A DNA stretch of 29,102 bases from Oceanospirillaceae bacterium (GTDB lineage Bacteria; Pseudomonadota; Gammaproteobacteria; Pseudomonadales; Balneatricaceae), in contig DPHB01000002.1 of NCBI GenBank assembly GCA_003521845.1, positions 1 to 29,102 on the forward strand, read 5' to 3'. Of this stretch, positions 6,607 to 14,204 are shown piece after piece. The notes under the pieces were generated by a model. It did no database searches and was not told the DNA's origin. It worked only from the letters and a program-made list of their open reading frames with translations. Position numbers and translations under genes: made by a program. Positions within the stretch are counted from its first letter, which is position 1. Each line of letters begins with the position of its first letter.

Positions 6607-7245
6607 ATGTCAGCCAGTAACCCTAACATGCAAGACTTTTGGCACCTTGTCGGTGATCATGTGGCCGAGCTACGTAGTTTGGTGAGTGATCAGGCTGCCT
6701 TGTCGCCGGAATTTCTTGATGCTTTACAAGATGCTTTAACGGCCATAGACCCTTGCCTTACGGTGTTTTGTACGCCGCAAGAAGACTCGACCCAAGTCAA
6801 TATGGTGTTTGGTTGTGATGGTTACCAGCAAGGCATAGAGCAGGTGCTTGAGCTGGTGGCGTGTGCACCGGTTATGGAAGGGATAAAGCCCGTCGCTTTT
6901 AGCCCTCGCTCTGGTCATATACCCGATGGTATTGACCTCAATGGTCTACTTGTACAGTTGGAAGATGTTTATTATAGCCTACAACGGGTGAAGGGTAGTT
7001 TACATCTGGATTTGTATTTGGATGATCTGAGTTTGCACGAAGATGATCTGCGCGTAGAGGCCGCCTTGATGTTTTTGGAGGCCATTATTGGTGAGTTTGA
7101 TCTGATGACACGCATTGCTAGCATTGATTGGCATGATTTGCCTTCCGACCCAGAGGATCATGGTCTTAAAACCCTCGACCATTTACGCTCATCTTATGAT
7201 GCTTTTGGCCCGTTAAGTGCCGATTACGGCATGCTATTACATTAA
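6607..7245 (+). CDS. Uncharacterised 212-residue acidic protein
   Basis: I do not recognise a named family. The protein is soluble, rich in Asp, Glu and Leu, and has no signal peptide or membrane segment. The N-terminal half (FWHLVGDHVAEL, then DPCLTVFCTPQEDSTQVNMVFGCDG and LVACAPVMEGIKPVAFSPR) has the order helix, beta strands, helix, strand. It vaguely recalls small conserved proteins that measure a residual or score over paired values, but I would not name a function. The C-terminal half has alternating leucine and aspartate strands (LHLDLYLDDLSLHEDDLRVEAALMF). The ATG at 6607 has only a weak TGGGA site; the palindromic element lies directly upstream. The frame is long and codon use matches the neighbours, so it is a real gene. 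A 109-base gap separates it from the next gene. Confidence 0.8.
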   Translation: MSASNPNMQDFWHLVGDHVAELRSLVSDQAALSPEFLDALQDALTAIDPCLTVFCTPQEDSTQVNMVFGCDGYQQGIEQVLELVACAPVMEGIKPVAFSPRSGHIPDGIDLNGLLVQLEDVYYSLQRVKGSLHLDLYLDDLSLHEDDLRVEAALMFLEAIIGEFDLMTRIASIDWHDLPSDPEDHGLKTLDHLRSSYDAFGPLSADYGMLLH

Positions 7246-7307
7246 TTAATATCCCTTTACTAGCAGTTCGAATGCTAGTCATTACCCTGCCAAGCAGCAC
7301 GCGCTTA

Positions 7308-7316
7308 TGCTATTAT
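7308..7316 (+). promoter_or_regulatory. Possible extended -10 promoter
   Basis: TGCTATTAT fits an extended -10 element (TGn followed by five of six TATAAT bases) with no clear -35. It lies about 40 bases before the GTG of the small membrane protein gene and could drive that gene and rmuC. Confidence 0.4.
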
Positions 7317-7354
7317 GAGGCCCACTTTAGTGTTGACCTTAAAGGACTTTTTGC

Positions 7355-7720
7355 GTGGAACCTATCTATTTATTTACGATTGCTGGTGCTTTTTCAATGG
7401 CGGGCGCTTTAGCCTCTCGCCAGGTGATGCAGGATGCCCTTGCGGATGACGATCAAGCCGTATCTGAGGACCAGCAAGCTGGCGTGGCAAAAGGCTACCT
7501 ACTAGCCGGCAACTTGGCCGTGATTGGTTTGGTGGTCTCCATGGTCTATGGTTGGCAAGAATTTGTTTGGTGGATCCCAGCGGCTTTCTTGCTCGTTACT
7601 TTTCCGGCTATCTATTATGTATTTCTAACCCGTTTTCTTACTGCTAAAGGCGGCGCTCTACTTTATACGGTGGGTGCATGGGCGGCTCTAGTGCCTATTA
7701 TTGGTAGTTGGTTGGGTTAA
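7355..7720 (+). CDS. Small uncharacterised membrane protein
   Basis: A 121-residue protein with three clear hydrophobic segments (about 48-66, 71-93 and 100-119) and a weaker fourth at 3-20. An acidic stretch (ALADDDQAVSEDQQ, about 28-41) lies between the first two. No enzyme motif is visible and I do not recognise the family. It begins with GTG at 7355, supported by AAAGGA about eight bases upstream; no in-frame ATG offers a better start. It lies 32 bases before rmuC on the same strand and is probably co-transcribed with it, but no functional link can be inferred. Confidence 0.75.
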   Translation: MEPIYLFTIAGAFSMAGALASRQVMQDALADDDQAVSEDQQAGVAKGYLLAGNLAVIGLVVSMVYGWQEFVWWIPAAFLLVTFPAIYYVFLTRFLTAKGGALLYTVGAWAALVPIIGSWLG

Positions 7721-7752
7721 GTTTGATTAGGGTTAAATAGGAATAACCGCAT

Positions 7753-9210
7753 ATGTTAATGCAATGGTTACCTTGGGTAGTGGCAGGCTTAATAAGCTTG
7801 CTTGTGGTCATACTGAGCATGCGTATGGTTCGCCACAACAATCAGCAGCAAACTGATGAGTTAGTACGCTTGCAAACACAAGTTCAGCAGCGGGACCAGT
7901 TGGCGGTAGATTATGCACTGCAAGCCGCACAACTGTTGCAAGAACAAACCAGCCTGGAGTCAGCTCAGCAGCAATTGCTGAGTTTGCAACAGCAGCATAG
8001 TGTGTTGCAGGGTGAACATAATCAAGCGCGTGAAAGTTTGGCTGCCAACAAAGTCCAATTGCAAGCCCAAGAGCAAGCCAATGCTGCACAGTTAGAACAG
8101 CTGCAACAATCCAAAGCTGAATTTGAAAACTTCCTCAAGCAATTTGCCGAAGCGTCTTTAAACAAGCAAAGCGAACAGCTTAATACCTCCAATAAGCAGC
8201 AGCTAGACTTAATACTCAATCCTCTGCGCGAACAGTTAGGGGAATTCCGTAAACGTGTCGACCATGTTTATACGCAGGAGGCGCAAGATCGCCGCAGCCT
8301 GGTAGAACAAATTAGTCAGCTGAAAGACCTAAATACCCGTCTTAGTACTGATGCCATTAACCTCACGAAAGCCTTAAAAGGGGACAACAAGGCCCAAGGC
8401 AACTGGGGTGAAATGGTGTTGGAGAAGGTTCTGGAGCAGTCCGGACTGCGCAATGGCCATGAATACCAAACGCAAGTCAACTTGACGCAAACTAGTGGCA
8501 AGCGCTTGCAGCCCGATGTGGTAGTGCATTTGCCCGACAATAAGGATGTGATTATCGATGCCAAGGTGTCTTTGGTCGCTTATGATCGCTATCACAGCGC
8601 CGAAGATGAAACCTTGCGGCAACAAGCCCTTGATGAACATTTGCAATCGATTCGCGGCCATATTGCCAACCTGAGTGGCAAATCATATGAAGATGCCGAA
8701 GGCGTGCGTAGTCTTGATTATGTATTGTTGTTTATTCCAGTTGAATCAGCTTATATGCTGGCTTTGCAGAGTGACAAGGGTGAAGCACTATTTTTGGATG
8801 CCATGCAGCGTAATATTATGCTGGTGAGCCCGGCAACCTTATTGATGGCCCTACGTACCATACACAACATTTGGCGTTATGAGCATCAAAGTCAAAATGC
8901 TCAAGAAATCGCCCGCCAAGCAGAAGAAATGCACAAAAAGTTGGTGGATTTTGTGGCGGCTATGAATGGTGTAGGCACTCACCTGCAGCGTGCCCATGAG
9001 TCGTATGATACGGCGTTTAAACGCCTCAAGACAGGGCGTGGCAATTTGATAAATCGCGCGCAAAGCATTATCAAGTTGGGTGGTATTAAACCCAAAAAGC
9101 CGCTGCCAGAAGAGCTGGTACAGCAGGCCGAGGAGGCCGATAGCTTGGCCTTAGCGGCAACGCTCGATAGCAATGATGCCGCCGCTAGTGATAAGGAGTC
9201 GAAAGTTTGA
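7753..9210 (+). CDS. rmuC: DNA recombination protein RmuC
   Basis: RmuC proteins limit recombination at inverted repeats in E. coli, and are thought to act with or as nucleases. This one has 485 residues, a typical length. An N-terminal membrane anchor (LPWVVAGLISLLVVILS, 5-21) is followed by a long Gln- and Leu-rich coiled coil (about 30-150). The conserved RmuC domain then runs from about 150 to 440, with KGDNKAQGNWGEMVLEKVLE, QPDVVVHLPDNKDVIIDAKV and DYVLLFIPVESAY; the DAKVSL stretch resembles the core of restriction-like nucleases. The C-terminal tail is acidic and alanine-rich. The TGA stop overlaps the TTG start of the next gene, so rmuC and the XRE-cupin regulator are probably translated in a coupled way. 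Confidence 0.95.
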   Translation: MLMQWLPWVVAGLISLLVVILSMRMVRHNNQQQTDELVRLQTQVQQRDQLAVDYALQAAQLLQEQTSLESAQQQLLSLQQQHSVLQGEHNQARESLAANKVQLQAQEQANAAQLEQLQQSKAEFENFLKQFAEASLNKQSEQLNTSNKQQLDLILNPLREQLGEFRKRVDHVYTQEAQDRRSLVEQISQLKDLNTRLSTDAINLTKALKGDNKAQGNWGEMVLEKVLEQSGLRNGHEYQTQVNLTQTSGKRLQPDVVVHLPDNKDVIIDAKVSLVAYDRYHSAEDETLRQQALDEHLQSIRGHIANLSGKSYEDAEGVRSLDYVLLFIPVESAYMLALQSDKGEALFLDAMQRNIMLVSPATLLMALRTIHNIWRYEHQSQNAQEIARQAEEMHKKLVDFVAAMNGVGTHLQRAHESYDTAFKRLKTGRGNLINRAQSIIKLGGIKPKKPLPEELVQQAEEADSLALAATLDSNDAAASDKESKV

Positions 9211-9761
9211 GTTTCGACTTTGATGTAGGTGCACGCCTGAAAGAGGTGCGCAGCAAGCGCGGCTTGTCACAACGTGAGCTGGCTAAGCGAGCCGGTGTCA
9301 CCAACAGCACCATATCCTTAATCGAGCAGAATCGAGTGAGCCCTTCGGTATCTTCATTAAAAAAGGTGTTGGATGGTTTGCCTATGTCTATGGAGGTCTT
9401 TTTCACCAGTGATGAGCCTCAGCAGCAGCAAGTGTTTTATAAGGCGGGTGACCTGCCCAACATGGGGCAAGGCTGCATCATTAAACGCTTGGTCGGTTTT
9501 AATCATGAGCAGCGGTCTATGTCCTTGCTGCACGAAACTTACCCACCAGCCTGTGACACAGGGCCAAGTGTGCAAGTGAGTGAAGGAGAGCAGGCTGGTA
9601 TCATTATTACTGGTGAGCTGGAAGTGACTGTGGATGGTCGGGTGCAGGTGTTGACGGAGGGGGATGCCTATTATGTCACCGCTGCGCAGCCATTTCGTTT
9701 TCGTAATGTCAGCAACCGTACTTGTATTGTTGTTACCAGTCATAATTCAGCACGTTTTTAA
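9207..9761 (+). CDS. XRE-family regulator with C-terminal cupin domain (PuuR-like)
   Basis: A 184-residue transcription factor. The helix-turn-helix spans about 8-60 (LKEVRSKRGLSQRELAKRAG, then TNSTISLIEQNRVSPSVSSL). The cupin barrel covers about 105-180 (GEQAGIIITGELEVTVDG, TEGDAYYVTAAQPFRFRN). Length and both domains closely match E. coli PuuR, the putrescine-responsive repressor, but PuuR-like proteins also sense other small molecules and no polyamine gene lies nearby. It starts with TTG at 9207, overlapping the rmuC stop. AAGGAG seven bases upstream decides this start, and no ATG lies in a better place. A two-base gap follows before the glutaredoxin-like gene. Its target is unknown; autoregulation of this operon is one possibility. 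Confidence 0.9.
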   Translation: MSFDFDVGARLKEVRSKRGLSQRELAKRAGVTNSTISLIEQNRVSPSVSSLKKVLDGLPMSMEVFFTSDEPQQQQVFYKAGDLPNMGQGCIIKRLVGFNHEQRSMSLLHETYPPACDTGPSVQVSEGEQAGIIITGELEVTVDGRVQVLTEGDAYYVTAAQPFRFRNVSNRTCIVVTSHNSARF

Positions 9762-9763
9762 AT

Positions 9764-10012
9764 ATGTTGACTTTGGAGCTGCTTGGCACGCAGGGGTGTC
9801 ACCTGTGCGATGATGCCCAGCAGATACTTATATCGGCTTTGGATTTGTCTAAAGTGCAAGTAGAGCTTGTTGATATAGCGGAATCAGATGCATTGATGCA
9901 GGCTTATGCTACACGTATTCCTGTGTTGCGGCATGTGGCTACGGGGAATGACCTTGATTGGCCTTTTCAGGAAGCTCAAGTGCAACAGTTTGTTGCTTGC
10001 CTTAAAAACTAG
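9764..10012 (+). CDS. Glutaredoxin-like small redox protein (DUF836 type)
   Basis: An 82-residue thioredoxin-fold protein with a CHLC redox pair (C12-C15) right after the first strand (LELLGTQGCHLC) and the cis-proline segment TRIPVLRH (about 50-57). Such small glutaredoxin-family proteins are common in gammaproteobacteria, but their partners are mostly unknown. It begins two bases after the regulator gene and is probably the last gene of the rmuC operon. The final four bases, CTAG (10009-10012), are shared with the convergent tatD gene and supply the TAG stop of both. Confidence 0.88.
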   Translation: MLTLELLGTQGCHLCDDAQQILISALDLSKVQVELVDIAESDALMQAYATRIPVLRHVATGNDLDWPFQEAQVQQFVACLKN

Positions 10013-10797
10013 AGATTGAATAAACGCTGGCAATTATTGCTGGTTATCTGCGCTATTTCCTCAGTAGTTTGTCCTCTTAAAACGCCAACACTCGTTGCAA
10101 TATGCGGTAAATATGAGGGTTCGTTGCGGCTAGATTTTGGTTTGGGGCGCATGTCTCTCGGCAGTAAATAGGGCGCATCAGTTACCACTAGCAAGCGATC
10201 TTGTGGTATTAAAGGTACTGCCTCACGCAAGTCTTGTCCACGCCGTTCGTCACATACCCAGCCGGTAATGCCAATATAGATGTCTAGCGTTAATAAGCGC
10301 TCTAGCCAGCTTCTTGAGCCCGTAAAGCAATGTAATACGGCGCCGCCAAGCAAGCGTGACCGGTAATGACTCAATAACTCATAAAAGGCATCTTCGGCAT
10401 CGCGTTCATGCAAAAATAAGGGCAGGGCATGTTCGCAGGCTGCTTGTAGGTGTTTTTCGAAGCTATCAAGTTGTTCTTGTGGGGTAGAAAAGTTGCGGTT
10501 GAAATCCAAGCCTGTTTCACCAATGGCGACAACTTGTGGATGTTGCCAAAGTGCTGTCAATTGTTGCCAAGCTTGGGTTGTATTGTCACTGGCGTGGTGT
10601 GGATGGAAGCCCGCAGTGCAATATAGCGTGTCGGGGTGCTGCAAGCACAGTTCAAACGCTTGCTGGCTTGAGGGCAAATTTGTACCCGTAACAATTTGTT
10701 GCTTTACGCCGACATGCTGCGCGCGTGAAATAACGTCTTGACGGTCTTTATCAAACCGCGTAGCAGTTAAGTTAACGCCAATGTCGATTAATTGCAT
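10009..10797 (-). CDS. tatD: TatD-family metal-dependent DNase
   Basis: TatD is a cytoplasmic metal-dependent exonuclease implicated in DNA repair. The 262-residue protein matches E. coli TatD in length and block by block: MQLIDIGVNLTATRFDKDR, TAGFHPHHA, VAIGETGLDFNRNFSTPQEQ, LFLHERDA, VLHCFTGS, IGITGWVCDERRGQDLRE, TDAPYLLPRDM and RNEPSYLPHI. The shared FNRNFSTP and GWVCDERRG words separate TatD proper from the YcfH and YjjV paralogues. The usual ETDAPYL reads VTDAPYL here. The start is ATG at 10797, 13 bases after the stop of the upstream helical-protein gene, with no clear Shine-Dalgarno site, so it is likely read from that gene's transcript. It converges on, and overlaps by four bases, the glutaredoxin-like gene. 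Confidence 0.95.
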   Translation of the reverse strand: MQLIDIGVNLTATRFDKDRQDVISRAQHVGVKQQIVTGTNLPSSQQAFELCLQHPDTLYCTAGFHPHHASDNTTQAWQQLTALWQHPQVVAIGETGLDFNRNFSTPQEQLDSFEKHLQAACEHALPLFLHERDAEDAFYELLSHYRSRLLGGAVLHCFTGSRSWLERLLTLDIYIGITGWVCDERRGQDLREAVPLIPQDRLLVVTDAPYLLPRDMRPKPKSSRNEPSYLPHIATSVGVLRGQTTEEIAQITSNNCQRLFNL

Positions 10798-10810
10798 AGG
10801 TAGGGAATGG

Positions 10811-11392
10811 TTAGAATAGTTCTACGTCGTCAGCATCAGCTTCTACTTCTTCTTCCTGGTTGGCGGCTTCGTGGTAGATAGCAATGGCTTCGTCGATGCT
10901 GGCACCGTTAACAATGGATTGGAACATGATGCGTTCCGATTCCATAGAATAGGAGTCGTGTAGGTGAGACTGTAACTTCATCCATGCCATGGGGTCTTGG
11001 ATGCGATCGTGGTCTTTAATTAGCGAAGACATGGCGTCTAGGCTTTCTATAACATGGGACAGGCGTTGTGACATGCGATCAAAGAATTGAAATTCAATAA
11101 CGGCTTGGCCTATTTTAGCGTGAGCTTCAGTAGCTGCAGCACCAATTAACTGTACCTCGGCATCCATGTTGACATGGCCATTACTGAGGCTGTCGGTAGA
11201 GTCTTTAATGGTGAGAATGTTGTCGGCAATGGTCGAAAAATTGCGAGTCAGCATGTCCACATCAGAGTTGCTATCGCTGAGACTGGTTCTGATTTGCGCA
11301 ATAGAAATACCCAGCATCGTCAAGGTGTCGTCGACGTGGCTGTAGCTGTTCTCTTTATTGTTCGCCACCTGAGTGGAAGTAAGTTCTGTCAT
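10811..11392 (-). CDS. Uncharacterised helical protein, possibly chemotaxis-signalling-like
   Basis: A 193-residue, mostly alpha-helical soluble protein with an acidic tail (NQEEEVEADADDVELF). Its central block FQFFDRMSQRLSHVIESLDA (101-120) recalls the FQDLTGQ helix of the CheY-P phosphatase CheZ. The first half (SIAQIRTSLSDSNSDVDML and following) has the Ser/Asn-rich heptads of methyl-accepting signalling helices. These are resemblances only; no catalytic Asp/Gln pair can be assigned with confidence, and no other chemotaxis gene is in the window. The ATG at 11392 has only a weak GGA upstream. tatD follows after 13 bases, probably in the same transcript. Confidence 0.75.
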   Translation of the reverse strand: MTELTSTQVANNKENSYSHVDDTLTMLGISIAQIRTSLSDSNSDVDMLTRNFSTIADNILTIKDSTDSLSNGHVNMDAEVQLIGAAATEAHAKIGQAVIEFQFFDRMSQRLSHVIESLDAMSSLIKDHDRIQDPMAWMKLQSHLHDSYSMESERIMFQSIVNGASIDEAIAIYHEAANQEEEVEADADDVELF

Positions 11393-11553
11393 GTTTGGTC
11401 CGTTAGGCTCGACTAACTTTACTCTGTTACTTCTAGGGTATCTGAGCCATGCAAGGTCATATTATCGGTATATTAGGCTTAGATGCAACCGCAAACAGCA
11501 ACCTTTTGTATAAATATGTAACTTGCAAGTGACTGAAAGGCAATGAGATTCGG

Positions 11554-11559
11554 TATAAT
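11554..11559 (+). promoter_or_regulatory. uup promoter -10
   Basis: A perfect TATAAT lies 55 bases before the uup ATG. The -35 expected at 11531-11536 (GACTGA) is poor, so an activator or other contacts may be needed. Confidence 0.5.
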
Positions 11560-11614
11560 ACGCTTAAATATACATTGGCCGATTCCGGCTAGTAGGCAAT
11601 AGAAAGGTTAATAT

Positions 11615-13531
11615 ATGAATTTGATGCGGCTTGAACAGGTACATTTGGCCTATGGGTCTGCACCTATATTGGATGGTGTGGATCTGCAAATTGATATGGG
11701 AGATCGTATCTGTTTAATAGGTCGTAATGGTGCTGGTAAATCGAGTTTGATGAAGGTTTTGTCAGGCGAACAGCCGACCGATGGTGGCAGTGTGTGGCGC
11801 AGTCCGGCGTGCCGGATTGGCTATCTAGAACAAGAGTTGCCAGAACGAGAGGACCTATCTGTATCTGAAGCTGTGGCCATGGGGCTAGCCGACGTTTATG
11901 CGCTGCGCGAGCAGTACACAGCGTTAATGTGTGCCGACTTAGATGACGCCAAGATGCGAGAGCTGGAAGATGTCAGTCATAAGATTGATGAGTTGGAGGG
12001 CTGGCAGATGGAAAATAAGGTTGAGCGCATCTTGTCGCGTTTGCAGCTAGATGGCACGCGGCAATTAAGTGAATTGTCGGGCGGTTGGCGGCGACGTGTT
12101 AGTTTGGCACGGGCCTTGGTTTCCGAACCAACTGTGTTGTTGTTGGATGAGCCAACCAACCACTTGGATTTGCTGGCCATAGAGTGGCTGGAACAGCAGC
12201 TGTTAGGTTACCAAGGCGCTATTGTGTTTATTACCCACGACCGTAGCTTCTTGCAGGCGCTAGCAAACCGCATTATGGAATTGGACCGTGGGCAATTGCA
12301 TTACTTCCCAGGCGACTACCTACGCTTTTTGGCTTACCGTGAACAGCAGTTGGTGGAAGAAGAGCGTCACAATGCTCTATTTGATAAAAAGTTAGCCCAA
12401 GAAGAAGTGTGGATTCGACAAGGTATCAAAGCTCGCCGTACCCGCAACGAAGGTCGTGTAAGAGCCCTAGAGGACTTGCGCAAACAACGTGGTCAGCGCC
12501 GCGAACGTCAAGGCTCTGCACGTATGCAGGTTGCTGCGGGTAAGGACTCAGGCAAGCTAGTATGTGAAATGCAGCAGGTGAGCCATAGTTATGGCCGCCA
12601 ACAGTTGATTAACAACTTAGATTTTACCTTGATGAAAGGGGATCGGGTGGGTTTGGTAGGTGCTAACGGTGTTGGTAAGTCAACCTTGTTGCGTATTTTG
12701 TTGGGTGAACTGACGCCTGAGTCTGGCAGTGTGAAATTGGGTACGCGTATTCAGGTAGCCTATTTTGACCAGCTGCGTGATCAACTTGATTTGACCAAAA
12801 CCGTGATGGACAATCTTGCCGAAGGTCGTGAGAGCATCGAAATTAATGGCAAGCATAAGCATGTAATGGGCTACCTTGGTGATTTCTTGTTTGCCCCAGA
12901 GCGTGTACGTAGCCCGGTAAGTAGCCTGTCGGGTGGTGAGCGCAACCGTTTGTTGCTGGCTAAGCTATTTAGTAAGCCTGCCAACGTACTGGTACTCGAT
13001 GAACCTACCAACGACTTGGATATCGAAACCTTGGAGCTGTTAGAAGAGCTCTTGTCAGAATACCCAGGTACCGTGTTGCTAGTAAGTCATGACCGGGTGT
13101 TCTTGGATCAAGTAGTCACTTCTTGTTTGGTTTTTGATGGTAAAGGGAGCATTGAAGAATCCGTTGGTGGCTATAGCGACTGGCATGGTCGTGGTGGGCG
13201 CTTAGAAAGTGCTGTTGGGTTGAATACCACGCAAGTACAGCAGGCACCCGTAGAGGTGGAAAATCCAGCGCCAGCTACGTCGGCAGAAGTCACCAAAAAA
13301 ACGAAAAAATTGAGTTATAAATTGCAGCGCGAATTTGACCAGTTGCCTGGCACTATTGAGCAACTGGAAACGGACTTAGCCGCTATACAAGAGCAAGTTG
13401 CTGATAGTCAGTTCTACGGCCAGGATCATGATGTGGTAAATGCCACCTTGGCACAGCTCAGCAGCAAGGAAGCTGAATTAGAAGACGTTATGGAACGCTG
13501 GATGGAGCTTGAGGAAATGATGCAAGAGTAA
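11615..13531 (+). CDS. uup: ABC-F family ATPase Uup
   Basis: Uup is a cytoplasmic ABC-F protein with two ATPase domains and no membrane part. In E. coli it influences ribosome function and transposon excision. The 638-residue sequence shows the full tandem set: Walker A GRNGAGKS (36-43), signature LSGGW (154-158) and Walker B LLLDEPTNHLD; then Walker A GANGVGKS (349-356), signature LSGGERNRLLLA and VLVLDEPTNDLD. The linker (about 240-310) is charged and Arg-rich (KARRTRNEGRVRALEDLRKQ). The C-terminal Lys/Glu coiled coil from about 570, after an Ala/Pro-rich stretch, is the DNA-binding domain that distinguishes Uup from EttA and YheS. The ATG at 11615 has AAAGG upstream; a second ATG three codons in is possible. 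Confidence 0.95.
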   Translation: MNLMRLEQVHLAYGSAPILDGVDLQIDMGDRICLIGRNGAGKSSLMKVLSGEQPTDGGSVWRSPACRIGYLEQELPEREDLSVSEAVAMGLADVYALREQYTALMCADLDDAKMRELEDVSHKIDELEGWQMENKVERILSRLQLDGTRQLSELSGGWRRRVSLARALVSEPTVLLLDEPTNHLDLLAIEWLEQQLLGYQGAIVFITHDRSFLQALANRIMELDRGQLHYFPGDYLRFLAYREQQLVEEERHNALFDKKLAQEEVWIRQGIKARRTRNEGRVRALEDLRKQRGQRRERQGSARMQVAAGKDSGKLVCEMQQVSHSYGRQQLINNLDFTLMKGDRVGLVGANGVGKSTLLRILLGELTPESGSVKLGTRIQVAYFDQLRDQLDLTKTVMDNLAEGRESIEINGKHKHVMGYLGDFLFAPERVRSPVSSLSGGERNRLLLAKLFSKPANVLVLDEPTNDLDIETLELLEELLSEYPGTVLLVSHDRVFLDQVVTSCLVFDGKGSIEESVGGYSDWHGRGGRLESAVGLNTTQVQQAPVEVENPAPATSAEVTKKTKKLSYKLQREFDQLPGTIEQLETDLAAIQEQVADSQFYGQDHDVVNATLAQLSSKEAELEDVMERWMELEEMMQE

Positions 13532-13535
13532 ATTA

Positions 13536-13634
13536 AAATTGTGTAAATTGGGGTCAGAGTAAAATTGGGGTCATAAAATTGGGGCAGGACCTTTAGCCTG
13601 CCCCAATTTTACTCTGACCCCAATTTTACAATTT
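13536..13634. repeat. Large inverted repeat with tandem AATTGGGGTC units (copy 2), also a likely bidirectional terminator
   Basis: The outer arms, about 13536-13560 and 13611-13634, pair around GGGGTCAGAGT and ACTCTGACCCC. The inner arms 13575-13588 and 13597-13610 pair perfectly over 14 bases with an 8-base loop. The left side carries three direct near-copies of aaattggggtca (from 13545, 13561 and 13575), of which the middle one has no partner and would bulge out. The element fills the gap between the convergent uup and usp genes and would fold on either strand, with A/T-rich flanks. Its core matches the palindrome at 6553-6593. Confidence 0.85.
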
Positions 13635-13636
13635 AA

Positions 13637-14065
13637 TCAAATGCGTACAGCCAGTACGTCACAAGTAGCACCATGCAATACACTGTTAGAGGTAGAACCC
13701 AGCAACAAGGCTAGGCCATGGCGTCCATGGCTACCCACAATTATCAAATCGGCGCCTATTTCTTCGGCGATGCGGTGTACTTCATTCTCAATATGGCCAT
13801 TGGCCAAAATATTCCCATGTTGTTGCATGTTATGGGTGTTCATGAATTCGGCTAAGCGATGCTCGGCATGATCTTGCAGTTGTTCTTGAATGGCGCTCAA
13901 ATCCATTGGTACATCACCACCATAAGCATAGCTTAGCGGCTCAGTAACATGCACGAAATGCAGTGTCGCCCCGGTAAGTTCTGCAATGCTGCAGGCTTTT
14001 TTACTGACGGGCTCTGCTTCTTCATTTAGATCGATGGCAACCAAAATATTACTGTAAGTTTGCAT
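13637..14065 (-). CDS. Universal stress protein, UspA family
   Basis: A 142-residue single-domain Usp protein, cytoplasmic and probably dimeric, of the type induced on growth arrest. It opens with the usual first strand NILVAIDLNEEA (6-17). It ends with GSHGRHGLALLLGSTSN (111-127) and CDVLAVRI. The glycine pattern is G-x2-G-x8-GS, one residue shorter than the classical G-x2-G-x9-G(S/T) ATP motif, so nucleotide binding is uncertain. The ATG at 14065 has GGGAG upstream. It diverges from the gene at 14205 and converges on uup with the repeat element between them. A Usp gene in this position between uup and fadBA is, as I recall, also found in Pseudomonas. Confidence 0.92.
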   Translation of the reverse strand: MQTYSNILVAIDLNEEAEPVSKKACSIAELTGATLHFVHVTEPLSYAYGGDVPMDLSAIQEQLQDHAEHRLAEFMNTHNMQQHGNILANGHIENEVHRIAEEIGADLIIVGSHGRHGLALLLGSTSNSVLHGATCDVLAVRI

Positions 14066-14204
14066 ACTCTATCTCCCTTAATGCTAGTGGTCTTTTTCAG
14101 TCTAACATAAGGTGCATTAAGCCTGACAAGTGTTAAACTGACGACAAGCAAAAAAGCTTCACTTTGCCTTCGAGCTCGGTAATAGATATTAAGGAACGTA
14201 AGAC

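Noticed and set aside
7808..8661. Several minus-strand open frames inside rmuC
   Set aside because: They arise from the biased Gln/Leu codon use of the coiled coil; none has a motif or start signal.
9357..9743. Minus-strand 128-codon open frame within the XRE-cupin gene
   Set aside because: It is a shadow: the plus-strand frame has both clear domains and good ribosome-site support.
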